Shown here: piece by piece, positions 16,769 to 25,866 of the stretch | How the letters are laid out: every line of letters begins with the position of its first letter | How positions within the stretch are numbered: the stretch's first letter is position 1 | DNA from: Vreelandella subglaciescola | Lineage (GTDB): Bacteria > Pseudomonadota > Gammaproteobacteria > Pseudomonadales > Halomonadaceae | Length of the DNA stretch: 45,740 bases | Direction: 5' to 3' | Assembly: GCA_030454225.1 (NCBI GenBank) | Contig: JAKDRW010000012.1 | Location: 1-45,740, forward strand | Notes under the pieces: generated by a model | The model's database searches: none | What the model was told of the DNA's origin: nothing | The model's input: only the letters and a program-made list of their open reading frames with translations | Made by a program: the position numbers and the translations under genes

Positions 16769-19700
16769 GTGCGTTTTACGCTCCCGTTATCCAGCCAGTA
16801 GCTGGTGTCGCCCAGCCCGGCGTCGTTGAGGGTATTCAGCTGCAGGCACAAGTCCCTGGCGCTGAAGGAATCACCGGTGTCGCTTTCTACGTGGTCGACT
16901 TTTAACTGGTCGCTGATCAGGCTGCCTTTGCTGGCCCGCTCGTCCACGGCCAGGGTGACCGTGAGTACCGGCACGTACGGCGTCTTGGCGAGTTTGTCAT
17001 GGCCCCTGTCGCTGTAGCCCAGGGTGTACAGCGGCGAGGCGGCCCAGCGCTCCGACGAAAGCTGGCGAAAGCCGAGATTCAGCGGCCCGGGCATCTTGAA
17101 GCTGATACGTTCGCCGTGCTCGTCGACTTCGGGCAGCTCAATGGCGCTGCCGTCGTCGCTGGTCTGAATGTCGCGGTAGATGACGTCGGCGTCTGGAATG
17201 TTGTTGTTGTGATCGATCAGGCCGATATGGCGCATGGTGGAGTAGGGGCGCAGGTGCCCGGCGTTGAAGAAAAATCGTGGCAGATCGCTCTTGGCTGCCA
17301 TTTGGCAGAGCATGGCACCCACGGAGGCAGTGCTCTTGGGATCCTGGATCTTGCCGTTGCGATGGAAGGGATACCAGCCGCCGGTGTGGTAGTTGTGCAT
17401 CGGCAGAATGCGCCCGGGCGGCACCGGCTGTAGCTGGCGTATATAGGCTTGAATGCCCGGCAGACGCGACGGCCGGCCGGTCAGCAGCAGCATGTCGCAG
17501 TGGTACTGGAAGGTGACTTCAGCCAGCGCGTCCAGCGTTTTACAAATATTGAACTGGCCGCTCAATATTGCCCGGTGCACGTCATCCAGGCTGGTATGTA
17601 GCAAAATATCGCGGAGATCAAAGCGGGCGCCGTGGCCGACTTCCCTGCGTACCGCGTCTTCTACATAGCGTACGACGGCCTCGGTTACCGTGTGCTCTTT
17701 GAGCCGCTGCCCATAGCTTTGGGTGGTGGCCGGCTCGGGGTGCTCGGGGTCAAACGACTCATAGGCCGCGAGCAGGGACAGCCCCAGCGGGACAAACACC
17801 TGCAGATTGAGCTGCTGGCGCAGCACGCGCTTTTGCGCGTTGGTGCCGTCCTGGCCGCACAGCTGCGCCATCATCGCATCAGGGGACTCAACGCCGGCCT
17901 GCTTCAACGCTTCATGGAAGCTTGGCAGGATGAACTGCTGGATAACGTCGAGCAGAATATCGTCACCGGCCACCCGAAAGCCGTCGCGAAAACGCTGGCT
18001 GGGGTCGATGCGCACGTTACTGCCGGTGCTGCTGGCGTTGCGGCGGTCAAGGGTATAGTCGTTAATCACCAGGTCGGTGGTGCCGCCGCCGATATCGATG
18101 GTGGCCAAACGTATCAGCTCGTCCGACGGGCGGCCGGGGCGTGCCAGCGTGCGGAAAAACTCTTCCGGGTGGCTGGCAAATTTTTCCTGCACTTCGGTAT
18201 ACAGGTAGACCATCTGGCCGCAGGAGGCCTCGTCCCACTCGATGCGCAGCTGGGGCGTGGGCACGATTAGCTGTGTGGCCTGGCTTGCGTCGAACGGGTT
18301 GTCTTCTTCGTCCCCGGTGTGCCAGCCAAGACTTTTCCATACCAGCGCGATGGACTGGCGCATGCGCGATTCCAGCAGGCTGCGCTCCGCCTGGGGCATG
18401 GCCGGCGGCACGGTCATGGTGATCGAGCGCATTTGGCGCGGGCGTTGGGTATGCCCCTGCAGCATGCGCTGGGCGGGACTGTTGATCTGCATCAGCGCCT
18501 GGGTCAGCACTTCGGAGAGCATGAACGTCATCAGCGAGCTGCGCGAGTAGTGCGGTTTGAACACCGGCATCTGCTGGTCTTCAGGCAGCGCATACAGCGC
18601 ATCGCCCAGCTCGTTGATCAGGTTGGAAAACGGGGCGGCCGTCGCCAAAGGCTCGGTTTCGCTGTGTACGTAGGCGCTGTTGAAGCGCCAGCCGTGGTCA
18701 TAGCTGGTGGTGTCCCACAGGTAGCGCTTGGGGCTGGAAAGGCCGGTTGAGCCTTCGGTGCCGCTGCGCCGGCTGGCCAGGCGGCCGGCTTCGATGCCGA
18801 CCCGGGCAATGGTGGGCCACAGGAAGGCGTCGTGACGTCCGCTTTTGATCGACAGATGATCCTTGCCGAAAAACGTCTGGGAAAACTCCACGCGGCTCTC
18901 GAACGGCTGGGTATAGATGCGTTCGGGGTCGAGCATGTCGCGCAGATGCAGGGTGTAGTTATGCTGCAGCCCGGCGCCCGACTGGCCGTGGTCTTCGATC
19001 ATGATGCCGCAGGTGCGCGAGTTACCCACGTCGAGCACGAAGTCGACCGGAATCGGCGCTTCCGACTGGGCTATCACACGAAATTCCGGCAGCCGTACGT
19101 GGGACTGCTCAAGGTCATCGTTGGTATGCAGAAGGCTCAGCAGATTGAGATAGTGGGCGATATGCTCGCCGCTATTGAGCGCTTCGCTACGGTCTCGGTG
19201 ATCCATGCGCGAGTTGGCATCATGAAACAGCTCGGTTAGCCATTCGCTTACCCACGTTTGCTGAGTAAACCAGTCGGTTTGCGGCGTATCGGTGGCGATG
19301 CGAAAGCTGGCACCGGCGTGCACGTCTTCATCCACCGGTGACAGGTAGGCGGTGTGCTCCAGCCGCGGCATGGTGCGCGTGTCAAAGGCCAGCGTCAGGC
19401 GGTGGGTGTGGCCGTGCAGGTCGGGCGTGTCCAACGCGGCAATCCGCATGCGTGCCCAGTTGCCGGGGCCGTTATCGAAGCGCTGTGGCGGGCGAAAGCG
19501 CAGCGCCGGCAGCGGCAGCCAGGTGCGGTCGAGCATGGCCAGGCTCTGGGCCATGGGCATGTCCAGCTGCGGGGTTCTCACGTACTGCACTTCGCTTGGG
19601 CCGGTGCGGTAGAACAGCGCGTCGTCTTTCGGATCCAGCCTTAGGCGGGCCAATGACTGGCGGGCACTGTTTAGATAGACAAACTCGCCGGCCGGCTCTT

Positions 19701-19797
19701 TGACGGGGTCGAGGGTCAGACCAAAATCCAAGAATTGAATGCCGGAATGGCTGACGAGAGTGACAACGTCTTCAAACGAAGTGATATCGGGCAACAT
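16765..19797 (-). CDS. srfB: SrfB family protein with actin/Hsp70-type ATPase motifs
   Basis: Cytoplasmic protein of 1010 residues of the SrfB family. Three motifs of the actin/Hsp70 ATPase fold can be read: a phosphate-1 site DFVLDVGNSRTCGIMI near residue 255, a phosphate-2 site ATIDIGGGTTDLVI near 562, and an adenosine-type site LLLTGRPSRLPGI near 765. The N-terminal 240 residues and the C-terminal 150 are extensions without recognisable motifs. It begins 18 bp after srfA and is coupled to srfC by a 4-bp overlap. The fold assignment comes from motifs only; the activity and partners are unknown. Confidence 0.9.
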   Translation of the reverse strand: MLPDITSFEDVVTLVSHSGIQFLDFGLTLDPVKEPAGEFVYLNSARQSLARLRLDPKDDALFYRTGPSEVQYVRTPQLDMPMAQSLAMLDRTWLPLPALRFRPPQRFDNGPGNWARMRIAALDTPDLHGHTHRLTLAFDTRTMPRLEHTAYLSPVDEDVHAGASFRIATDTPQTDWFTQQTWVSEWLTELFHDANSRMDHRDRSEALNSGEHIAHYLNLLSLLHTNDDLEQSHVRLPEFRVIAQSEAPIPVDFVLDVGNSRTCGIMIEDHGQSGAGLQHNYTLHLRDMLDPERIYTQPFESRVEFSQTFFGKDHLSIKSGRHDAFLWPTIARVGIEAGRLASRRSGTEGSTGLSSPKRYLWDTTSYDHGWRFNSAYVHSETEPLATAAPFSNLINELGDALYALPEDQQMPVFKPHYSRSSLMTFMLSEVLTQALMQINSPAQRMLQGHTQRPRQMRSITMTVPPAMPQAERSLLESRMRQSIALVWKSLGWHTGDEEDNPFDASQATQLIVPTPQLRIEWDEASCGQMVYLYTEVQEKFASHPEEFFRTLARPGRPSDELIRLATIDIGGGTTDLVINDYTLDRRNASSTGSNVRIDPSQRFRDGFRVAGDDILLDVIQQFILPSFHEALKQAGVESPDAMMAQLCGQDGTNAQKRVLRQQLNLQVFVPLGLSLLAAYESFDPEHPEPATTQSYGQRLKEHTVTEAVVRYVEDAVRREVGHGARFDLRDILLHTSLDDVHRAILSGQFNICKTLDALAEVTFQYHCDMLLLTGRPSRLPGIQAYIRQLQPVPPGRILPMHNYHTGGWYPFHRNGKIQDPKSTASVGAMLCQMAAKSDLPRFFFNAGHLRPYSTMRHIGLIDHNNNIPDADVIYRDIQTSDDGSAIELPEVDEHGERISFKMPGPLNLGFRQLSSERWAASPLYTLGYSDRGHDKLAKTPYVPVLTVTLAVDERASKGSLISDQLKVDHVESDTGDSFSARDLCLQLNTLNDAGLGDTSYWLDNGSVKRT

Positions 19798-19815
19798 AAT
19801 GCAGTCATCGTCCTG

Positions 19816-21288
19816 TTAGTTGACTTGCCAGAGCTCAATGGGAAATAGCTCATCGTCATAGCGAGCCGTGCAGTTGGCCATGCTGTCTTCCTGCTCGATG
19901 GTTTCCCGATTACAGGTCACGCTGGGCATGTCGTAGTGGCTGCCATCGCTGCACAGCGCCTGCTCGCCGGCATTGATGTCCAGCGACTCGGGTAGCAGCT
20001 CAGCGTTGACGGCGCCTTCGCAGGTCACGCCATGTTTGCCGCCGCGACGAATATGCATGTCGCCTTCGCCCTGCTGGAACGCGTACGACACCTTGAGCGG
20101 CCGGCTACCCTGAATGTCCATCACCCCGGCGGCGGCCCACTCGCCGTTGAGAAACGTCGCTTTGCCGTCTTCGGCGTCGGCGGGGATGCTGAGCGGCTCA
20201 AGCTCCGGCGGCGGCGGTGTACCGCCTGCTGTATTGGCTGGGGCGCTATCCGCGCCGTTGTTCGTGCTGCCGCCCATGCCGGACATACCCTGGCCGAGCG
20301 CGGGCAGGTCGCCGCCGGGAGCGCCGTTCATGGCGCCGTTAGCGCCGAGCCCAGGCATGGCCGGCATGCCTGAAAAGCCAGGTGCCTTGCCCATGCCGGC
20401 GATGTTGGGTAGCCCGCCGATGGCCGGCCAGGGAATATTCCCCAGGCTCCAGCCGCCGGCGGTGCCGAAGGCCGGCATGGATAGGTTGCCGCCGCCAGAC
20501 GGCACGGCCATGCGCGGCATACCGCCGTTTGGCAAAGATGGCAGAGAAGCGTTAGGCGTAGAGATATCCGGCGCCGACAGATTAGGCGTGCCAATACTGG
20601 AAATGCCTGGCTGCGGGGTAGAGCAGGAGCGCAGCCCCAACAGTAGCAATAGCAGTAACAGCAGCAGGAGAGGCAGCAGCCACCACCAGCGACGCCACCA
20701 GGAGCGGCGTTTTTCGATCGGCGGTGCCGGTTCCGCCAGCGGCTCAGGCTCAGGCTCGGGTTCGGGTTCGGGCTCAAGCGGAGGCGGCGGTATTACCGGC
20801 TTGGGCGTAGGCTCGCCAAGATAAAGACAGTTTAGCGGATTGGTGCGACGGCTGGCCTCGGCGTGGATGAAGCTCCAAAAGGTCAGCACCGGGGTGTCGC
20901 CCACCAGAAAGACATGGCTCTCATCGGGAAAGTGGCAGACCCATTGGGCCAGGCGCGAAAACACTGCGTGATCCCGAGAGGCGGCGTTCGCCGGCGATGG
21001 GAGATCCTTGAGCTCCTGCTGAAAAGCGGCCAGCTGGGTGCGGCCGCTTTCGCGCTGGGCTTCGCTGGCATCTTGCCAGGCGGTAACCGGCCCCTTGACG
21101 GGGCTGTACCAGTCGATGTCGGTGCCTTGCTGGTCGCGCTGAGGGATCGCCAAATGCTGTTCTTTACCGCGTAGCTGCCGGGCAATCACCATGCGCAGCT
21201 GGCGCGCCGACTGAAAGGCAGGCTGTCCGGTATCGCCCAGCGCGCGAAAGTCTTCGATTTTACCGCCGCGCAGCAAAAGTGTGCTCAT
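19816..21288 (-). CDS. srfA: SrfA family membrane protein, first gene of the operon
   Basis: A 490-residue protein of the SrfA family. I chose the ATG at 21286-21288, which has GGGAGG just upstream; an ATG four codons earlier overlaps that ribosome site. Residues 1-165 form a cytoplasmic domain (MSTLLLRGGKIEDFRALG start). A Pro-Glu repeat linker follows, then one very hydrophobic Leu-rich membrane segment at about 198-216. A Gly/Pro/Met/Ala-rich periplasmic spacer leads to a C-terminal Cys-containing beta-like domain with about five cysteines (from GEWAAAGVMDIQGSRPLKV). It heads a run of 11 same-strand genes, so the promoter should lie in 21289-21593. Confidence 0.86.
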   Translation of the reverse strand: MSTLLLRGGKIEDFRALGDTGQPAFQSARQLRMVIARQLRGKEQHLAIPQRDQQGTDIDWYSPVKGPVTAWQDASEAQRESGRTQLAAFQQELKDLPSPANAASRDHAVFSRLAQWVCHFPDESHVFLVGDTPVLTFWSFIHAEASRRTNPLNCLYLGEPTPKPVIPPPPLEPEPEPEPEPEPLAEPAPPIEKRRSWWRRWWWLLPLLLLLLLLLLLGLRSCSTPQPGISSIGTPNLSAPDISTPNASLPSLPNGGMPRMAVPSGGGNLSMPAFGTAGGWSLGNIPWPAIGGLPNIAGMGKAPGFSGMPAMPGLGANGAMNGAPGGDLPALGQGMSGMGGSTNNGADSAPANTAGGTPPPPELEPLSIPADAEDGKATFLNGEWAAAGVMDIQGSRPLKVSYAFQQGEGDMHIRRGGKHGVTCEGAVNAELLPESLDINAGEQALCSDGSHYDMPSVTCNRETIEQEDSMANCTARYDDELFPIELWQVN

Positions 21289-21593
21289 GACGCCTCCCAT
21301 GAAGCCTGTTCATGGCATAAGCGTGCAGCAGGCGCTACGTATGTGCAGCACAGCCGAGGCGTATTAAACGAGCATACTCGCGGTGAGGACAGCAGTATTG
21401 GCAAGTGGCATCATCCTTGAATTCCTGACAGGCTGCTATCGTGGCAGCCTGTGCACATAGTGTGCATATTTTGCCGGTGACGTTACCAATAAACGGCATT
21501 TTTCACAACGTGTTTAACCTGCGCCTTATTTAGCGACGATTGAATGAACCAGATGCTGCCGATGACTCGTCCAGCGCGTTTTGAGGAGCTGCT
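21289..21593. other. Intergenic region between nosL and srfA
   Basis: About 300 bp without a gene between the end of nosL and the start of srfA, both on the - strand. It must hold the srf operon promoter and probably the nosL terminator. The clearest element is a perfect 9-bp inverted repeat, ACAGGCTGC at 21428-21436 and GCAGCCTGT at 21444-21452, without a T run on either side. I could not settle on a sigma-70 promoter. Confidence 0.5.
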
Positions 21594-22103
21594 TTAGCAC
21601 CCAAGTTCGGCAAGCAGCTCAAGGTCGATAGCGTCATAGCCGATAACGTGGCCACCGTGGTCTTCGATGAAGGCGTCGGCGGCGTTTTTGTCGGCGAAGG
21701 GGGCAAGGGTGTGGCCCATGCTGCCGCGGCGGTCGTGGTCGATCACGTAGACCGCGTCTGCCGCGCGGATAAAGGCGTCGTCACTGGGGCTGTCCCAGCT
21801 GGTCTCCTTCATGTCGTGCACGTAGGCGTGGGAGAGCTGTGCGGCGTTTTCCGGCTGCTTGAGGAAGGTGAACAGCTCGGCGGTGGAGCAGAACTTGAGC
21901 GGCGCGGCGTCATTACCCAGAAACGCTTCGCCCTTGGGGCCGGGGTGCGCGGTAATGGTCATGCCGCAGACGTGGCAGCTGTCGCCCGAAGTGATGGGGG
22001 CGGGCGCGGCCAGCGCTTTGGGCGTTGAGTCTCCGCAGCCGCTTAGCATCAGCGAGGCTGCCAGCAATCCGGCGAGGATGAAATAGCGTGGCAAGCGCGG
22101 CAT
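21594..22103 (-). CDS. nosL: NosL, copper chaperone lipoprotein for nitrous oxide reductase
   Basis: Outer-membrane lipoprotein of 169 residues that delivers Cu(I) for assembly of the CuZ centre of NosZ. The ATG at 22101-22103 was chosen over an upstream in-frame start because it has an AAGGAG ribosome site and gives a proper signal with lipobox LSGC (Cys23). The metal-binding CHVCGM motif lies near residue 43, and a later CSTAELF matches the family. It is the last of the nos genes here, 32 bp after nosY. Without nosZ in the window its role is uncertain unless NosZ is encoded elsewhere. Confidence 0.93.
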   Translation of the reverse strand: MPRLPRYFILAGLLAASLMLSGCGDSTPKALAAPAPITSGDSCHVCGMTITAHPGPKGEAFLGNDAAPLKFCSTAELFTFLKQPENAAQLSHAYVHDMKETSWDSPSDDAFIRAADAVYVIDHDRRGSMGHTLAPFADKNAADAFIEDHGGHVIGYDAIDLELLAELGC

Positions 22104-22135
22104 GTGTCTCTCCTTGATAGAAAGCGTCTGGGGGC

Positions 22136-22960
22136 TCAGGCGGCGCGGCGGTGAAAGCGCCACAGCGCGAGCGCCAAAGGCACGGCGCCCCAGGCCAGCA
22201 GAATCGCAGTAAGCGCGGCGGGATGAAAACCGCCCGGCGCGGCGATGGCGGTGACGCCGGCGTGTTCGCGGGCGGCCTCAAAGCCCGCCAGGTTGAGTAG
22301 CCGGAAGCACTCGGTGGGGTTCAACAGCAGCAGCCAGGCGAGCCAGTCGCCGCCCTGTTTGACGCTGACCAAAAGCGCTAAAAGCGCTAAATCAAACACC
22401 AGCACGAAGAAAAACCATACCCCCAGCGCCAGCCCCGCCGCGCGCGGTTTTTCGCTGACGCCGACGCTGATCAGGTAGGCAAAGGCGATAAACACCCAGC
22501 CCAGCAGGACGGTGCTGGCAATCAACAGCCCCATGCCCGCGGCAAGCTCGCCCAGCGCTACGCCGTCGGCGCCCAGCACGATGGTTACGCCGGCAATGCC
22601 AAAGCCCAGCACGGTGGCCGCCCCCAGAATCAGCCCGTGGCCGCAAAACTTGCCCAGCAATAATGCGGTGCGGCTGATGGGGTAGGTCAGCAGTATCAGC
22701 AGCGTGCCGGCCTCGCGCTCGCCGACCACGGCGTCATAGGCCAGCAGCAGGGCAATCAGCGGAATCAGAAACACCGCCAGCGTGGTCAGGCTGACCAGCG
22801 TACTGGCAAGCGAGGTAAAGCCCAGCCCGCCGCTGGCGGCCGCGCCGGCCCAGGCGATGCCCACGGCCATGACCGCCAGCACCAGCGTGATTGACACCAC
22901 CCAGCGGTTGCGCAGGCCGTCACGAAACTCCTTGCCGGCAATAATCATGATGGCGTTCAT
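22136..22960 (-). CDS. nosY: NosY, ABC-2 type permease of the nos system
   Basis: Inner-membrane permease of 274 residues with six predicted membrane segments and the family start IIAGKEFRDGLRNRWV. The conserved VGEREAGTLLILLTYPISR stretch is present near residue 80. With NosF and the periplasmic NosD it forms the complex that matures the copper-sulfide cluster of nitrous oxide reductase. It overlaps nosF by 4 bp. The gene itself looks intact, but its partner gene nosD is broken upstream, so the complex cannot form from this locus alone. Confidence 0.93.
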   Translation of the reverse strand: MNAIMIIAGKEFRDGLRNRWVVSITLVLAVMAVGIAWAGAAASGGLGFTSLASTLVSLTTLAVFLIPLIALLLAYDAVVGEREAGTLLILLTYPISRTALLLGKFCGHGLILGAATVLGFGIAGVTIVLGADGVALGELAAGMGLLIASTVLLGWVFIAFAYLISVGVSEKPRAAGLALGVWFFFVLVFDLALLALLVSVKQGGDWLAWLLLLNPTECFRLLNLAGFEAAREHAGVTAIAAPGGFHPAALTAILLAWGAVPLALALWRFHRRAA

Positions 22961-23871
22961 TGATGGCCTCTCTGCGAGTAGTGCTGGTACAGGTGCTCAA
23001 GCGTTGGCGGCTCCACGGCGATATCCTCAATGCCCGGTAGGTGAGTGAGCTGGCGCAGGGCGTCAAGCTTGGCCGTTTCGGGCACGGCCAGCGTGGCCTC
23101 GCCGGCGTTTTGTGCCAGTTGCGTATAGCGCGGATGGCTGACGCAGGTGTGCCAGGCGTCACTTTCCAACCGGCCGCGCACCTTGATGATCAGCGGCTGG
23201 GCGGCCCGTTGGCGAAGGGCGTGGATGCTGCCCAGCGCCAGCTGCCGGCCGCCGCCCAGAATCAGCGCGCGGTCGATGTAGGGCTCCACGCCGGGCAGCA
23301 CGTGGGACGACAGCACCACCGTGCCGCCGCGCCCCTGCAGCTCGCCCAGCGTGGCGTAAAAGTCGCGCGTGGCGGCGGGGTCAAGGCCGGTGGTCGGCTC
23401 ATCCAGCAGCAGTAACGAGGGCTCGCCCAGCAGCGCCTGCGCCAGCCCCAGGCGCTGGCGCATGCCTTTGGAGTAGGTTTTGACGCGCTGTTGGGCGGCG
23501 TGGCCCAGGCCGACTTTTTCCAGCAGCGTGCTGACCTGTTGGCGGTCGGCGCGCTTGAGCCGGGCGAAATAATCCAGCACCTCGTGCCCGCTGAGCGCCT
23601 CGTAGAAGCTGACGTTTTCGGGCAGGTAGCCAAGCCGCTGGCGCAGCGTGGCGGCGTGGCGACTGTCGGGCGCGCCGCCGAGCACCGCCACCTGCCCGGC
23701 GCTGGGCGAGAGCAGCCCGAGAATCAGGTGCATGGTGGTGGTTTTGCCGGCGCCGTTGTGGCCCAGCAGTGCCAGCACTTCTCCCCGGGTGACCTGAAAG
23801 CTCAGCGCGTCCAGCCGGGTCAGCGCGCCGTGGCGCTGGGTCACCTCGTGAAACTTGATCACCTGCGTCAT
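22957..23871 (-). CDS. nosF: NosF, ABC ATPase of the nos system
   Basis: ATPase of 304 residues paired with NosY. Motifs in order: Walker A GHNGAGKTT, Q-loop region YLPENVSFYEALSG, signature YSKGMRQRLGLAQ, Walker B LLLLDEPTTGLDP and the switch histidine in VVLSSHVL. The C-terminal 90 residues form the usual regulatory tail. It overlaps the nosD fragment by 4 bp and nosY by 4 bp. The gene is intact, but its normal upstream promoter and the start of the operon have been removed by the IS30-linked deletion, so expression may now rest on readthrough. Confidence 0.94.
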   Translation of the reverse strand: MTQVIKFHEVTQRHGALTRLDALSFQVTRGEVLALLGHNGAGKTTTMHLILGLLSPSAGQVAVLGGAPDSRHAATLRQRLGYLPENVSFYEALSGHEVLDYFARLKRADRQQVSTLLEKVGLGHAAQQRVKTYSKGMRQRLGLAQALLGEPSLLLLDEPTTGLDPAATRDFYATLGELQGRGGTVVLSSHVLPGVEPYIDRALILGGGRQLALGSIHALRQRAAQPLIIKVRGRLESDAWHTCVSHPRYTQLAQNAGEATLAVPETAKLDALRQLTHLPGIEDIAVEPPTLEHLYQHYSQRGHQ

Positions 23872-24536
23872 GGCGTATTCGCTCCTTGTATGGCGGGGTC
23901 GGCTGTGACGGCGTCGGGGATGCGCATCAGCGGGGCACTATCGCGTACGCCCTGGGGGCGAAACACCGGAAACCGGCGCTGTACCCAGCGCAGGGCAAGC
24001 ACCGCGGGGCTGTCCATCAGCACCTTGGCGGCGGGGTAGCGCCAGAGCAGGCGGTCCATGGCGTCGTTGGGTTCGAAGGGCGTGTCGCCCACGCCGTCAT
24101 CGGCCAGATCCCAGCCCAGATAGTTGCTCCAGTAGTTGCCGTTCCACTGCTGGGCGCGGGTGCCCACGTACATGACCTGCTGGCGGTTGTTGACGAAGGC
24201 GTTGCCGGTGACGCGGTTGTCCTCCGAGCCGGCCGTCAGGTGGATGCCGATGTCGCTGTCGGCGAAGCGGTTAGCTTCAATACGGTTGTACTGGGCGTTG
24301 TAGACAAACAGCGCCTTGCCGTCGTTGCCGCTGACGGCACCGGCGCCTGCCTGCTGGCGGATACGGCTAATGCGGTTGCCGCGCAGCGTTGAGTGGGTAA
24401 TGTTGTTGAGCAAAATGCCGTAGCGCAGGTCGTTTTCCGAGCGGTTGTTGAGCACGCTGAGACGCTTGGACTGCATCAACGCGTAGCCGGTGCGGGTGTT
24501 GATGGTCAGGTTGTCTTCCAGCCGGTTATCGTGGGC
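23868..24536 (-). pseudogene. nosD: nosD, 5'-truncated at an IS30 remnant
   Basis: The C-terminal half (about 220 residues) of NosD, the periplasmic right-handed beta-helix protein needed for copper maturation of NosZ. The reading frame starts abruptly at AHDNRLEDNLTINTRTGY and keeps the family block MQSKRLSVLNNRSENDLRYG. It then shows the parallel-helix repeats (NRISRI, NRFADSDIGIHL, NAFVNNRQQVMYVG). A stop codon precedes the fragment in frame, exactly where the IS30 transposase sequence begins. The signal peptide and the first half, normally 180-200 residues, are gone, so no functional NosD can be made. The short in-frame start at 24479 (TTG) is not a real gene start. Confidence 0.9.
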
Positions 24537-25399
24537 TTAGGCAGGTACTGGCGCAACAGCCCGTTGGTGTTCTCGTTGGAGCCCCGCTGCCATGGGCTGT
24601 GCGGGTCAGCAAAGTAGATCGCCGTCCCGGTTTTCTGCGTGATCTCGGCATGCTTCACCATCTCTCTGCCCTGGTCGTAGGTCATGGACAGGCGCAAGGC
24701 TCGCGGCACCTCATTGAGCTTATCGCTGAACCCAACGGCCGCCGCCGTGGCCGTGGTACCGTCCACTTTCGCCAGGAGCACCAGCCGAGTGCTGCGCTCC
24801 ACCAGCGTACCCACGGCAGAGCGATTGTTGGCGCCAATGATAAGATCGCCTTCCCAGTGGCCAGGCATCAGGCGATCTTCGATCTCAGGCGGGCGCAGGT
24901 GGATGCTGACCAAATCGGGAATCTGCTGGCGTCGATCCTTGCCACGACGGCGTGAGCGACGCTTGCCGTTGCCCTGCCGCAGACAGGCGATGAGTTCCTT
25001 CTTGAGGCTGCCGCGGGGCATTAGATAGAGCGCGTTGTAGATGGCCTCATGCGAGACCTGTCGACGTGAATCGTTGGGAGACATGCGCTTCAGTGTGCGG
25101 GCTATTTGCTCCGGTGACCAGTACTTGCGCAGCAGGTAGACCACGACTTCCAACAATTCTCCGCCGGCGTGCAGCTTGGCTTGGCGGCGGGGTCGATGAC
25201 GTGACAAGCATGCTCTAAAGCCTGCCAGGCTGGCATCGTAGCCCTTGGAGGAGCTGACCGTGTGGCGAGCGAGTTCCCGCGATATGGTACTCGGCGCACG
25301 GCTCAAGTGGGCGGCAATGGCCCGGATCGAGTGCGTGGCTCGCATCATCATGATGGCGGCTCGGTCTTCAGCAGTGAGATGGCGGTAGCAGTAGGTCAT
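24506..25399 (-). pseudogene. IS30-family transposase, C-terminally truncated
   Basis: Transposase of 297 codons with the N-terminal HTH region (YRHLTAEDRAAIMMM, IRAIAAHLSRAPSTISREL) and a retained DDE triad: D in PGHWEGDLIIG, D in MTYDQGREM and E in RGSNENTNGLL. IS30-family proteins normally continue another 30-50 residues after QYLPK (a segment ending in R-x-R-x-LGWKTP). Here the frame passes into nosD sequence right after YLPK and stops. The last codons (PTITGWKTT) are nosD DNA read in another frame. The enzyme may be damaged, and the right end of the element is missing, so it is probably immobile. Confidence 0.88.
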
Positions 25400-25456
25400 G
25401 GCAACACCGTACCTGATGGGTTATGTGTTGCACTTGGTCATTGAGACCGCCAACCC
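24537..25456 (-). mobile_element. IS30-family insertion sequence remnant, right end deleted
   Basis: The element covers the transposase frame and about 55 bp beyond its start, where the sequence before a run of AT-rich DNA contains GTGTTGCACTTGGTCATTG, a stretch typical of IS30-type termini. The other terminus should lie about 100 bp past the YLPK codons, but nosD sequence begins there at about 24536. The layout fits an IS30 insertion in the nos operon followed by an adjacent deletion that took the IS end, the nosD start and everything upstream. The outer boundary is an estimate. Confidence 0.75.
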
Positions 25457-25620
25457 TTTGTTTTTCTATAAAGGCTGGCTTTTTAACAATTTTTAGCTGC
25501 ATTTTGAGTGCGATTTTGGTGTGTTTTTTGTGAAAAATTGAGTATTTTAGAGCGTATGATGAGCGCAGTTATGAATGTCTTTTTTGCCTGAATTTTTATT
25601 TTTGACACGTATTTTCTCAT

Positions 25621-25866
25621 TTGGCGGGGAAATCGTTCGCAGGCCAGTATACTAACTGGCGGGCGAATGTCGAGCAGAGAAGAATCGCTCACGCTGTGCC
25701 AACATCACCGCAGCTTGGCGGGGAAACCGTTCGTGGGCCTGTATACTAACTGGCGGGCGAATGTCGAGCAGAGAAGAATCGCTCACGCTGTGCCAACATC
25801 ACCGCAGCTTGGCGGGGAAACCGTTCGTGGGCCTGTATACTAACTGGCGGGCAAACGTCGAGCGAA
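25621..25866. repeat. 94-bp tandem repeat, about 2.6 copies
   Basis: The phrase TTGGCGGGGAAA begins at 25621, 25715 and 25809, exactly 94 bp apart. Copies one and two run full length and differ by only a few bases (for example CAGGCCAGT versus TGGGCCTGT). Copy three keeps about the first 58 bp and then diverges after GCAAACGTCGAGCG. Each copy holds the core TATACTAACTGGCGGG. The small open frame running through the array has no ribosome site and I do not call it a gene. Confidence 0.9.

Noticed and set aside
20114..20824. 236-codon + strand frame rich in Pro, Gly and Ser
   Set aside because: Antisense shadow of the low-complexity linker and membrane segment of srfA.
25621..25866. CRISPR array
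   Set aside because: The repeat unit is 94 bp with no separate spacers; neighbouring units are nearly identical along their full length.
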